Shown: in pieces, positions 34,990 through 45,088 of the stretch | How positions within the stretch are numbered: the stretch's first letter is position 1 | Layout of the letters: each line of letters begins with the position of its first letter | Assembly: GCA_025769875.1 (NCBI GenBank) | Contig: JAGFNK010000275.1 | Location: 1 to 64,000, forward strand | Origin: Russula earlei | Taxonomy: Eukaryota; Basidiomycota; Agaricomycetes; Russulales; Russulaceae | Length of the DNA: 64,000 nucleotides | Reading direction: 5' to 3' | Program-made: the position numbers and the translations under genes | Notes under the pieces: model-generated | Databases searched by the model: none | What the model was told of the DNA's origin: nothing | Seen by the model: the letters and a program-made list of their open reading frames with translations, nothing else

Positions 34990-37364
34990 TTGCCGTTTTC
35001 AGCGCACTTGGTGGAGCTTGAATTCCACCCAAATCGGCGCAGAAACCCCCTCAAACATGCGGGATAAATATCTCCCTCAAACCAGCTTCAATTCATATGA
35101 AATTTATTGTCCCTGAATTGCCTGAATGAGGGCTAGGCAGCCCCATTGTTTTCATGAGATTTGAGTGAGAATTGGTGGAGCTGGACTCAAGCCACCTCCA
35201 CATGTGTATTAGATGAATTACAACTCAAAATCATGGTCTATATCTATTATTTTTCCCTCATGTTGTACCCATGGGCTGTCTTGAGGCAGCCCCATAGTGT
35301 TTTTGACTCAAGTGTTGTGGTGTGCAACGTTGTTTCCAGTGCAATTGGAGTCGTGGCCAGCCACTCATCACCCCTCTCGCCTCTCCATTCTGACCATCCT
35401 TTGCCCTCATTCCCACCACACCCGCTGTCTCAGACGCATCAGTCGCACCGCTCCCTTCCAACTCGCATTTGGCCCTCCACACCCACAGTTGCAGCCGTGC
35501 CAGTCACACTGCCCTCAGCCTCAGCCTTCTCAGTCTCAGCCGCCGCCACTGCGCCCCTAGTTTTGCCAGCTGTCTCCGTCGCCCCAGCTTCAGATCAGTC
35601 AACCACCACCACCATGCTCTTAGCCTTGCCAGCTGCCTTAGTCTCATCAGCCACCACCATAACCTCAGCCTCAGCCACCGACGTCTTAGCGCCACACGCC
35701 GCCATCTCCACCACCGTCTCACAAGCCACCGCCGCCACGCCCTTGTCAGCCACAGCCACCGTCGCCCCTGCATCGCCCTCAGTCGTCGCCTCCGCCCTGT
35801 CTGCCTCCACCGTCGCACCAGCTCAGTCTGCCGCCACCTTCTCAGTCTCAGCCTCAGTCTTCTCAGTCTCAGCCGCCGCTTTAGTAGTTTCGCGCGACAC
35901 CAGCACCGCCGCACCGCCACAACCCCTCGCCACCAGCACCACCCCAGAAGACCAAGAAGGCCTCGGCCATGAACTTAGCCATGACATGCCACAACAGGAG
36001 CAGAAGCCGCCGCCACGCTGCCAATGCCAACAGCACACCGCACACCGCCTCCCACATCGCCTCCCCATCCATTCGCGCGCTCTCACCCACGTCTGCTGCC
36101 AACACCTGCAGTGGAGATGACCCCACCACTGCCGCCGCAAGATGACAGATCCCACCCCCGCGGCAAGCCGCCCCACGCATCCTCTTTCTCGAGTCCTCGC
36201 CACCTACGTCCCTATCTACGAACTCATGCTCACCGCCTACGCCTTCGCTCCTCGTCCACACCTGCTGCCACCACCTGCAATGGAGACGACCACACCAGCA
36301 CCGCCACAAGACAACACCACCACCACACAGCCGCCATCTCGTCACTGCCACCCTTGTCTCCATCGCCTCCGTTTCCCATCCCCCTCGCCTCTTCCGTCAT
36401 CGCCATCGCCGATTGCCGCCTTCACATCTTCCGCAGCACAAGCAGCCACGACCACCGCCTCAATTCAGACGCGAAAGGCTCAAAACACTTGCATTCAGAC
36501 GCTTGACCAAGGACGGTCAAAGTTTCAAGCCCCCGGGAGGTGTAAGGAAGATTATGGCTGGCCTCAAAATCACATGCGAAAACGCGACACGACATGACAT
36601 GACACTGACACCTCAGCTCCCTTTCATCCCTTGCCACCTCCCTCTCGTTCCAGGCAGTCCACCGACTGCACACCACAAGCCATCTCGCGTGCGACATCAA
36701 GACCTCAATCGCATCGCCCAGCCCTCGCCACTGACCACACGCGCATGCACACCTCGGCACACTAGACGCATTCGCGTCTCAAGCCTTTCACAACCGCCTT
36801 GACCGTCTCAACCAGTCTTGATTCACTTTCATGCCTTTCATCTCTAGTACCTCTCTCCTGTATATAAAAACACCCTAGCTACTCTGTAGTAGAAAGAGTT
36901 CAGAATAGGACCCCTCTTTGCAACCCACTCCTCTCTGTCTGTGAAAAACAAGAAGGATGGTCAGAATTGAGAGGCAAGAGGGGTGATGAGTGGCTGGCCA
37001 CGACTCCAATTGCACTGGAAACAACGTTGCACACCACAACACTTGAGTCAAAAACACTATGGGGCTGCCTTAAGACAGCCCATGGGTACAACATGAGGGA
37101 AAAATAATAGATATAGACCATGATTTTGAGTTGTAATTCATCTAATACCCATGTGGAGGTGGCTTGAGTCCAGCTCCACCAATTCTCACTCAAATCTCAT
37201 GAAAACAATGGGGCTGCCTAGCCCTCATTCAGGCAATTCAGGGACAATAAATTTCATATGAATTAAAGCTGGTTTGAGGGAGATATTCATTCCGCATGTT
37301 TGAGGGGGTTTCTGCGCCGATTTGGGTGGAATTCAAGCTCCGCCAAGTGCGCTGAAAATGGCAA
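34990..37364. mobile_element. Foldback element with 411-bp TIRs carrying a W-like LTR fragment, TSD TA
   Basis: Arms 34990-35401 and 36954-37364 are inverted repeats of each other at about 96 percent by eye, beginning TTGCC and flanked by TA on both sides. Joining the flanks gives a sequence that aligns without gaps to GyB near 54515, so the TA duplication is confirmed. The centre 35402-36953 is GC-rich and related to W elements. It includes the W purine tract (36527-36540) and a 410-bp LTR-like segment 36541-36950 with TATATAAA near 36857. The 319-codon frame at 35161 is Ala/Ser-rich low complexity, not a gene. No transposase is present. Confidence 0.88.
36541..36950 (+). repeat. W-related LTR inside the foldback element
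   Basis: Follows agcccccgggagg directly and starts TGTAAGGAAG, like the W LTR start TGTAAGGTATG. It ends gtgaaaaaca at the arm boundary. Its body differs from the W LTRs at 45089 and 61419, so it is a subfamily. Confidence 0.6.
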
Positions 37365-38101
37365 TAATTCCTGACCCAGGAAACAAAGATGATACCATCC
37401 CCCCCACAGTTCGTCTTACCTGATTTAACTAACAGGTTTCCATCAATCGTCACAACTTATGGCCCTGGATGCCCTACTCATTGAATCTCAGTCCAAGCTC
37501 GTGCTGAGCCTTACCCTCGTCCTCTCCTCACAACAAAAGATGCCTTCCTGTTCTGAGAAGGACTCAAACACACCAAAGCCGTAAACGAGGCCCTCACTTT
37601 TGAGGAAGACTTGTCTCTTGAAGCTGAAGTCCTTCGTTACCGATTCGCTATCAAAAAGGCGCAACAAATGGCTAACCAACTTGTCACAGCTAGAGGATGC
37701 TACCACGACATGTTGTGGGAGATTCGAGACAGTGAAGTCAAGTTGGCAAGGGCCAATGCTAAAACCCGGCTCAAGCCTAGAATTTTTTTTCAATCCATGC
37801 CACAGTTGACTGAACAGGAGCATAAAGACACCAAAGAAGCAATTATGGACCCATGGTATCAATTTTCCCCCCACACCTCTGACAGATGCTCCTGGTGTCT
37901 TGACGGCGGACATGACATCGTCGACTGTCCCAAAATCACTACCTGCATCCTCTGTAATCGCCATGGACACAAGGCAGATCTTTGCAGGACCCCACACCGA
38001 TGATGCAAACCACACAAAATATGCTGAGTTCCCCAAGATCAACTTCACAACCATACTCACCACTGTGTTTCCAACATTCACCCCTACACAGGTTAGACCT
38101 T

Positions 38102-38114
38102 AACAAGGGGGTAA
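38102..38114 (+). other. GyA polypurine tract
   Basis: aacaagggggtaa directly upstream of the 3' LTR. GyB has the same tract at 52803-52817 on the minus strand. Confidence 0.85.
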
Positions 38115-38609
38115 TGTCACAAGAACCGGTACATCAGACCAGATCGGCAACTGGATAAGCCTACCCAGACATGTCTCAAGTTTCTCACGTGTTTCATGAC
38201 TCAGTTAAAAGCCTCACATGTACCAGACATTTCTTGCGTGTTCCAGTACAATCGCCTCATTGTTACCTCGCGAATACTATTTGATATGGTATTCTGTATG
38301 TATATAAGACTGCCATCTGATAAGAACAAGCCTTAAGCTTGTTCTCCTGTGAATACAGTATCACTGGATTCTTCCTTCGGAACTTGTAGGCTTGCAAGTA
38401 ATCAAGCAATTGTCTCGGAAAACCTCCTATTCCTCTAAGTCTTCGAACGCGAAGACTTATCGTTTGTCTTTCCTCTCTGCAGTACACAATTGCCTTGGCA
38501 TTGTCATCACCAAGATCCCTGAATCTCATGAGAACTCTTTGTTCTCACTCAGTGCACACGTCTTGCACATGAACCAATTTGTCAGTGACACTGCCCCCAG
38601 TCGGTGACA
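38115..38609 (+). repeat. GyA 3' LTR (495 bp)
   Basis: Starts TGTCACAAG, ends GTCGGTGACA. It contains TATATAA at 38301 and the 11-mer AAGCTTGTTCT at 38335-38345. Confidence 0.95.
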
Positions 38610-38976
38610 CAACGCCTATGAAGACTGGGCAAAATCAGCATTCTATTGGCAGCCTCCTCTATGTGCATATCTGGACATGTTTACACACTTCCTTTGCAGT
38701 CTCTCAACTGTATGCTCACATGCGTTCACACACTTTCTCTTGCAGTCTCTCGACTGTGCATTTACACACGTCCACACGCATTCACCCTTCCTTTTGGAGT
38801 CTTTCAACTTGCAGTCTCTGGACTCACCCACTTTTCATTCATTTGCAGTCCTATCTTATCAGGACATCTACGCACTGATGGTCCACTTCACTGCACGCCC
38901 ACGTGCAACTCCAGTCTTTTGTGTCACTGGATCAGATCTTATCTCACATTGACTGACTGTATCAATCATGGGGGGA
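38610..38976 (+). pseudogene. C2 Pol end, with tandemly expanded RT/RNase H junction
   Basis: Resumes the RT end (IGSLLYVHIW) and then enters an imperfect tandem repeat built on ttgcagtctctcractgt, seen four times between about 38690 and 38825. In C1 this word occurs once (3779-3796). RNase H is missing. The C2 purine tract precedes the LTR at 38977. Confidence 0.8.
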
Positions 38977-39467
38977 TGTTGAGATTACCACTGCTTTGGG
39001 CAGTCTGATGTAATCACAGCCCAGTCGCGTTAACGCATCGGCTCCCATGGACCAGGCACTCCCAGCTCACGCACGTCACTCACGCATCGGATCAGCCTGG
39101 ACCGGCTCAGCTCAGATGCTGCAGCCTGCATATGTTACAATGATAAGTTAATTGATGACAATCAGTAGCTACTAACAACTGATCCTTCATGATACAAGTT
39201 GGTAGTTATGATTACTTTGCTTAGAGATGCTTTCGTGTATTTAAGAGGCACTCAATTAGCTAGATCACTTCAGTCTTGTCTTACACAATACTGAAGTGAG
39301 TACTTACTGTTTCCTATCTTATCTATCACATCTAATCACATGTTGTAGATATCTTTTGATAGGTATTACTGAATTACAGTCTTGTCTTACACAATACTGA
39401 AATATCTTTTGATAGATCTTAAGGATCTTATCTCTATTATCATAACCTGCGCCCATCTGCTTCAACA
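38977..39467 (+). repeat. C2 3' LTR (491 bp)
   Basis: Same length and ends as 21940-22430. It differs from it mainly at C/T and G/A positions. Confidence 0.95.
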
Positions 39468-39517
39468 GATGGGAGACATTGAGGAAGTGGCAGTGGTGAT
39501 ACTACTGAGGGTGTGGG

Positions 39518-40072
39518 TGTAGCGAGCCACCACAGCTACACAGAGTTCTTGAGGCTTGATCTGAGGGCAGGTATGAATTGAAGGGCGCAGGGAGCAAGCA
39601 AGGTTGTGCCCCAGGATGGAATGCACACGTGAGAGAGAGAGTGTGTGTGTGTGTGTACTTGAAGGAGAACAAGAGTGAGAGCTTGAGGGAGGCGAGGTGT
39701 TCTTAGCCAACACAAATACTTAAATACAAAAATGCTACTCCTCTGAATGCAACTTGAGAGTGCAAGGTGGCATGGTGATGATGAAGGGGCAAGACGCTAT
39801 GGGCAGCAAGCCCTTGGGCAAGGCAACAATGATGATGAATGTGCCATACAGGTCCATGCATATGCACATGGTGGGGGCGAGGGCGAGGCGAGTGACATCT
39901 TACGGTGATTGTGTTGAGCCGTTGTTGCAGTTCCTGGGCACAGAGTGGGGAAGGCGAGGGGATGACATTGAGAGGAGATGAGAAGAGTTAGAGAGGGAAG
40001 GAGGATGTGTGGGAGGTGGGGGTGAGTGCAGGTCATGTGAGTTTCCTAGTCAGCGGGCTCACATACCTTACA
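39518..40072 (-). repeat. W-family LTR (about 555 bp)
   Basis: On the minus strand it starts TGTAAGGTATG and ends GGCTCGCTACA. It shares cttgatctgaggg and a gcagagtgggga block with the LTRs at 43813, 15075 and 50533. No TSD is readable. Confidence 0.6.
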
Positions 40073-40880
40073 CGGGAGAGGCAAGGAGCGGGTGTGTGCA
40101 TTGGAGGCAAGAGGTGGGGGATAAGGTGGCATTTGCATGCATGACGTGGTGATGGGAGAAAGGAGAGTTGTGGGGCGCATGTGTCAGGCATTTGGTGGTA
40201 ATGTCGTCGGAGGTGGAGAGGGAGTGTGCATCAAAGTCAAGAGATGGAGGGCATGGAGGCATTTGTGTGTGTGACATGGTGGTGGGAGAGAGGGAGTCGC
40301 AGGGCGCGCATGTGGGCATTCGGTGGCTGGCTGGTTTCTCATGGTGGAAGGGAAGTGGAAGGGAGAGATGGAGAGACAAACAACTGAGACAAGAGAGGGA
40401 GGGATGTGAATGGGAGAGATGGCAGCATGTGGATGTACAAGTCATCATGCAAACAGACAGCCATGACTTACCTGGTCAAGAACTGGTTTCAACCAGTCAT
40501 CTTCCAGTTTCAGTTGAGACTGGTCTGAACTGGTCAAATGACTGCAAATGACCACATGTAACTGGTCACATGCAGTCCAGTCTGGTTTTTTCAGGGTTGG
40601 GCAAACCAGCAGGCAGTCACAGTCACAGTCACACCAAAATCGTGGGAAAAACTGGACTTGACTGGACTTTGAAGCACTAAGTACATGGTGGTGCAAATAG
40701 TTGCTGTGAGATCCTGCACTTGGCTGATCGCTTGCCATCTGGCCACCCTAGCCCAAACACATCATGGGGAGGGAGTTTACCATCTGTGTGGATGTATGGT
40801 CAATGGGGCTTGAGGATGAGGACAGCTTAGAGACATGTGATTAGCCAAGGATGCCAATTTGAAGCACCGACTTAAACTCT
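40073..40880. other. Decayed repeats, no gene
   Basis: A unit of about 115 bp is repeated (about 40105-40210 and 40225-40330), both containing gtggtgatgggag or gtggtggtgggag. 40460-40700 is an actggtcaa-rich island like 20005-20200. Confidence 0.5.
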
Positions 40881-41089
40881 ACCATTCTGCATGACATCTC
40901 TCCAAAAATATGAGGAACAGGAAAACATCAAATGGGTATATTCTGACAAAAAAAAACATGGGTGGATTCACATTAATCACTACTTTTACCCCCATTTGAA
41001 AGAAATCAAGATCATCATTTTCAGTGTGTCTACAAATTCTTACCAAGTGCTAGGTACCTTAAGTAAGCTGCACAGTTGGTGGGTTGATG

Positions 41090-43047
41090 ACAGTATAGTC
41101 TGTTGTGGACCTCCGATTAGTTGGATCAGAAGCCCAGTCAGAGTCAGCATATGCTATTAGACTGCCATTAGATGGTCCATCATAGACCAAGGCATAATTT
41201 GCAGTTCCCAAGAGGCATCAGCAAATATAGAATGCATGATTTAAATGATCCTCTGAGGGATTGGCAGTGTGTTGCAACAACTTAGTGACTGCAAAGGCTA
41301 TATCTGGATGTGTTCCAAGCATTATGTATAGGAGGGATCCTATAACTTGCTGGAATTTTGACTGCAAGGCTGGGTCAGCAGCAGAAGTGTTGGGAGAGGG
41401 GTGATAGCCCTCTGGTAATGGAGTAGGAGCAGGGTTTGCATTAAGCAAGTCAAAACACTGCAGCACTTTCTTTAGATATTCAGTCTGGTCCAGATGTATC
41501 TGGCTGGACTTGCATTGAATGTGTATGCATAGAAATTCTTGGGCATCACCCAGATCTTGTTGTGAACCAAGGCCAAGTCCTGGGCATATATTGTCCAATT
41601 TCACTCAAAAGAAACCGCTCTCGCTTTACATTGTCAATCCACTTCTATTTCATGGGCTACTCTTCCTGTGGTAGAAGATATCGCTGTCACAAAGGCACTA
41701 TGACACGACTAGACACCCATTTCCTAATCAGGTAATCACCATGTGGCAGCCACATGGCCACTCAGCCACCAAGAACCCAAAACAGTGGTATAGACTCCTA
41801 CAACTTGTTGCATAACTCATATGACATCACTTAGCTCCAATGACATCATGGCTGACTGAGTGACTCCACACTGACATCATCTGCTCACCAAGCACTCCAC
41901 AGTGACATCATCATGATGTCATCGCTCCACAATGATCAGTAATATGCTCAGTCAGCCCTAAATCTGACACAAGTGAGTTTATGCCTCTAAAACCCTATTG
42001 GATGGTACCAAAGAGTCTAGAATAGTTCCTGTTCTTTGTAATCAACCATGTGCACAGTATATAAGCCCCAATGTAGCATGGCAGTCATCAGACTGTCCAT
42101 TTGTGATACTCTCCTTCCAAAGTATTCCTCAGTGACCACTTTGTCTAAAGTCCCCTCTCTTGTCTTCAAGGTACTCTTCAATGACCACCTTGTTTAAAGC
42201 CCCTTGTCACACTGGCCTCTAGCCTTTGCCTCTGCCTCCTACAGCACATACCAGTCCCTATCTGGTACATCCTTGTCATTTGGCTTGTCCTCCTGTTCAA
42301 CACCATCTATGCTGTGTACCATCTGTTCCAACCCTTGCCCACCTGCTCCTGAGTCCTTAGTGATCAGCAGTATGTGTCTTGACAGATCTTGACATTCCCA
42401 GAGCTTCATAAAGCGCTCCTTTGTTTTATTGATTTGTTTTTTGTCTGCTCCAAAGAAGAGCACATCATCGGCATAGACGATGGCTATTAGGCTCTTGTCT
42501 TTACTAACAAAGAGCCCAGAGTCAGACATAAGATGAATGAGGCCAAGCGAGGCCATAGACTTGTCAAGGCTTTCCACCATGCAAGTGCCACTTGCTTGAG
42601 TCCATATATTGCATGTTTTAGGTGCATGACTTTTCACTCTTGGCCTTTTATTTTGAAGCCCTCAGGCTGCTCCATATAGAGCTCTTCATTGAGCTCTCCA
42701 TAGAGAAAGGCAGTTTTGATGTCTAGTCTGCTAATGTGCCAGTTTTTGAGCACTGCAAGCACAATCATCAGGCGGACTGTCTCAAACTGTACCAAGGGTG
42801 AGAATATCTCATCGTAGTCAATGCCTTCTACTTGGGAGAAGCCTTTGGCAACTAGTCCAGCTATTTTATGACCATCAGACTTAAGGTCAAATACCCATCT
42901 ATTTTTAATTATTTTGTGATCCTTGGGAGGATTGACTAGTTTGAAGACTTTGCATCTGCAGAGGGATTCCAACTCCTCACAACAAGCATCTTTCCACTCC
43001 TTTTGGAGTTCACTGTTAAGGCTCCAAAGTGCCTTAAATATGATCAA
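41090..43047 (-). pseudogene. Copia Pol relic (RT and start of RNase H), split by L2 LTR
   Basis: Minus strand from 43047: the RT N-terminal part with NRWVFDLKSDG, VAKGFSQVEGIDYDE and LDIKTAFLYGELNEELYMEQPEGF, then YADDVLFFGADKKQ, where the RT active site reads YADD. The L2 LTR interrupts right after WECQDL at 42384. RT continues from about 41557 (LGDAQEFLCIHIQ, GSLLYIMLGTHPDIAFAV) into RNase H (YADSDWASDPTNRRSTT), where it stops abruptly at about 41100. Few stops are present. It is a different copia lineage from C1 and C2. Confidence 0.9.
41558..42384 (+). repeat. L2 solo LTR (827 bp), TSD GATCT
   Basis: Starts TGTTGTGAACC, ends GTGTCTTGACA, flanked by GATCT at 41553-41557 and 42385-42389. 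It is inserted in the copia RT. TATATAA is near 42057, followed by the same hairpin position as in the other L2 copy. Confidence 0.93.
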
Positions 43048-43124
43048 TGGTCACATCTATGAATGCATCCTACCAATGCAGATATGTTTAAGTCAAGCAA
43101 GCAATACTTGTTGAGGGGAAGGAG

Positions 43125-43512
43125 TGTTAGATCCTTCTGGAGTATGGCAACAAGATGAGAGGGGCTCTGCAAACGGGGTAGGAGTCAACTGTTTGGGATT
43201 GGCAAACTAAGTCGAGCTTAAGGCTCAACTGCTACAAACTGGGGGCTTTATATAGCCCTCAGGGATAAGGTTTGTGCTACTGTAGTACTGGTCAGTGTTA
43301 TAGAAGCAAAGGTGGCTCACAGAAGCAATAGTTGCTTCTTTGTAAACAATCTTGGTGCTGGAAGCATTATGTGCTTCCCTAGTAGCAATCTCAGTGTCAT
43401 AAGTACTTTCCCGATCAGGGAAGCAATGTACGTGGCAGTACAGGAACATCAGGGACAGAAGCAATGCTACCCATTGCTTCTTCAATACATCTTCAGAAAG
43501 ATATGATCAACA
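43125..43512 (-). repeat. LTR-like segment
   Basis: Bounded by tgttagatc and gatcaaca, with ctatataaagccc as a TATA box on the minus strand near 43250. It lies directly upstream (minus strand) of the copia RT relic, but too close to be its intact 5' LTR unless Gag and integrase were deleted. No TSD seen. The signal-peptide-like open frame at 43225-43485 is not supported. Confidence 0.4.
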
Positions 43513-43812
43513 TGTTCCAAACGCGATATCAAAGGACATAAATGGTCAAGATCTGATGCATGCATGATGCAAACAATGCAGTCCATAGTTCAGGTGTTCC
43601 AGCATCTTCTGGACCCCAAACCACTCAGTAACAGGCAGGCCACCATCTGACAAGGCAGAGCTGCTCTCCCAACTCTACATAGCAATCAAGCAAATACCAA
43701 GTAAAACCCCTCTGGCAATGGTGGGAAATCCACTCAGCAAGTTCTTGAAAGATCCTTCAACCCTTGTCCAAGGTCCCACAGATGACAACTGGGAAGAGGT
43801 GCTGAACCCAAT
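43513..43812. other. Unassigned spacer
   Basis: No gene or repeat recognised. Confidence 0.4.
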
Positions 43813-44711
43813 TGTAGTGCGCCCCCACAGGCATGCAGAGTCCATTGTGACTTGATCCAAGTGTGGGTATGAACAGGGAAGAAACTGAGAGGGGAGCAAG
43901 CAAGAGTTGAGACACAAGGCTTGATGTCTTGGAGATGATGAGCTTGATGTCTCAGAAGTGTGGGCATGAGACCAGATGTGTGTGTGCATGTGTTCTTGAA
44001 GGAAAAAGGGAAGATTTTGATGGAGTCAAAGTGTTCTTCAGGCAGACATTGATGATAACAAGCATGCAGGAAGCTGGAACTGCTGATTCAATTCACTGAG
44101 CTGTGAAGGACTCATATTCAAAACTGTAGCTATTGGGCATTAAATACTGTACCTAAGCCAAACTGGAAGACAAGCTACACTAAAGTCCTATTCTTCCTAC
44201 TGCAATGTCTGAGAGTGTGAGGTGGTGTGGCAATGACATAGGGGTGACACACTATGGGCAGGGAGCCCTCAGGTGAGGCAATGATGATGATGCATGTGCA
44301 TCATCTGGGTCTGTGTGTTGATGTGTGGTGAGGGTGAGGACAATGCTTAAGAGTTGGTCAGAGGGGCAAGAACATAATGACAAAGGGGGAAGAATGTGGT
44401 GGATAAAGTAGCCTAGTGGCACAGGGGATAGATGTAAGCAAGAGAGTGCAAGGAGTTGGGCAGCAAGGTGAGTGACATTGATGGTGATTGACTTGAGCCG
44501 TTGTCACAGTTCTTGGGTGCAGAGTGGGGAACATGAGGGGATAATGTCAAGCAGAGTGTGCAAGATGGACAAAGAAGGAGAGGGAAGGAGCAACAACAGT
44601 TGGAGGAAAGGGTAGAAAGGTGATAAAATGATGCATGGTGTGGTCATGTGGTGCATGGGTGTGGGTACAAGTTGTGTGAGTTTCCTGGTCAGAGGGCTCA
44701 CACACCTTACA
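43813..44711 (-). repeat. W-family LTR (about 899 bp)
   Basis: On the minus strand it starts TGTAAGGTGTG and ends GGCGCACTACA. It shares internal blocks with 39518-40072 and with 15075 onward. The longer size comes from an extra middle segment. Confidence 0.5.
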
Positions 44712-44827
44712 TGATGAAGAGAGCATTTAGGTGGGGAGAGGATGCAATGCATGCCACAGTGAAGGGCATGATGCAACAGGGTCAATATGGACTTGAAGGC
44801 TTTTTAGTGTTCATCAGGTACTTCATG

Positions 44828-45088
44828 ATGTGGTGTGGTTTGAAGGGTGGCATGTTTGAATCAAAGGTTAAAGCTATTCGTATTCTGGAAGAGCTGGAAG
44901 CTCATGCAGCACAAAATGGTGCCATACTTGATATTCATGAGAAAATACAATTTCTTGAGCAAACATGTGATCTAACATGTGATGTGAAATTACCATATAT
45001 AGAAGGAGGGGGGGCAATTCCACACTGAAACAGAAGTTCTGACTGTATATGTAAAATGCCAATTCCACCACCACCTTGGCTCATGCAC
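44828..45088 (+). other. Coding-like fragment of unknown family, copy 1
   Basis: An open frame reaching 45028 ends in a charged helical stretch (ILDIHEKIQFLEQTCDLT) and KLPYIEGGG. The same fragment is at 61165-61418, so it is part of a repeated block next to the W LTR. Family not recognised. Confidence 0.45.

Larger units (their letters stand above)
34462..38003 (+). pseudogene. GyA third ORF (ORF3) with two CCHC zinc knuckles
   Basis: Starts 75 nt after the Pol stop at ATG 34462. The N-terminal part is Pro/Ser/Thr-rich with a helical ARLAAMIAQAQELW. A TAA is at 34813. The foldback element splits the ORF at 34990; the frame resumes at 37367 (IPDPGN). The middle is predicted helical (DLSLEAEVLRYRFAIKKA, VKLARANAK). 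The C-terminal part has two CX2CX4HX4C knuckles, CSWCLDGGHDIVDC (37887-37928) and CILCNRHGHKADLC (37944-37985). Net coding length is about 390 codons. The same ORF is present in GyB, so it belongs to the element. It is not env-like: no signal peptide or membrane segment is seen. Function unknown; nucleic-acid binding is inferred from the knuckles. Confidence 0.82.
26742..38609 (+). mobile_element. GyA: Ty3/gypsy chromovirus, TSD CAACR
   Basis: Both LTRs are 495 bp after removal of the nested C1 LTR, starting TGTCACAAG and ending GTCRGTGACA. It is flanked by CAACA (26737-26741) and CAACG (38610-38614), a CpG-to-CpA difference. Gene order is Gag, protease, RT, RNase H, integrase, chromodomain, then a third ORF. 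The flanks join to restore the C2 reading. It carries three nested elements: a C1 solo LTR, a Tc1 transposon and a foldback element. Confidence 0.95.
21940..39467 (+). mobile_element. C2: degenerate Ty1/copia element with nested insertions, TSD GATGG
   Basis: Two 491-bp LTRs (21940-22430 and 38977-39467) start TGTTGAGATTACC and end GCTTCAACA. The whole is flanked by GATGG at 21935-21939 and 39468-39472. The net C2 sequence is short because RNase H and parts of integrase and RT are deleted or scrambled. It is related to C1 in Gag and Pol and in the primer-binding site but has a different LTR. Nested inside are a solo L1 LTR and the GyA chromovirus with its own passengers. Confidence 0.95.

Noticed and set aside
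35161..36120. 319-codon open frame on the plus strand
   Set aside because: Ala/Ser/Pro low complexity that starts in a TIR arm and crosses into the centre of the foldback element; all frames are open here because of base composition.
43225..43485. Possible small secreted protein (hydrophobic start on the minus strand)
   Set aside because: It lies inside an LTR-like segment overlapping its TATA box; no other support for a gene.
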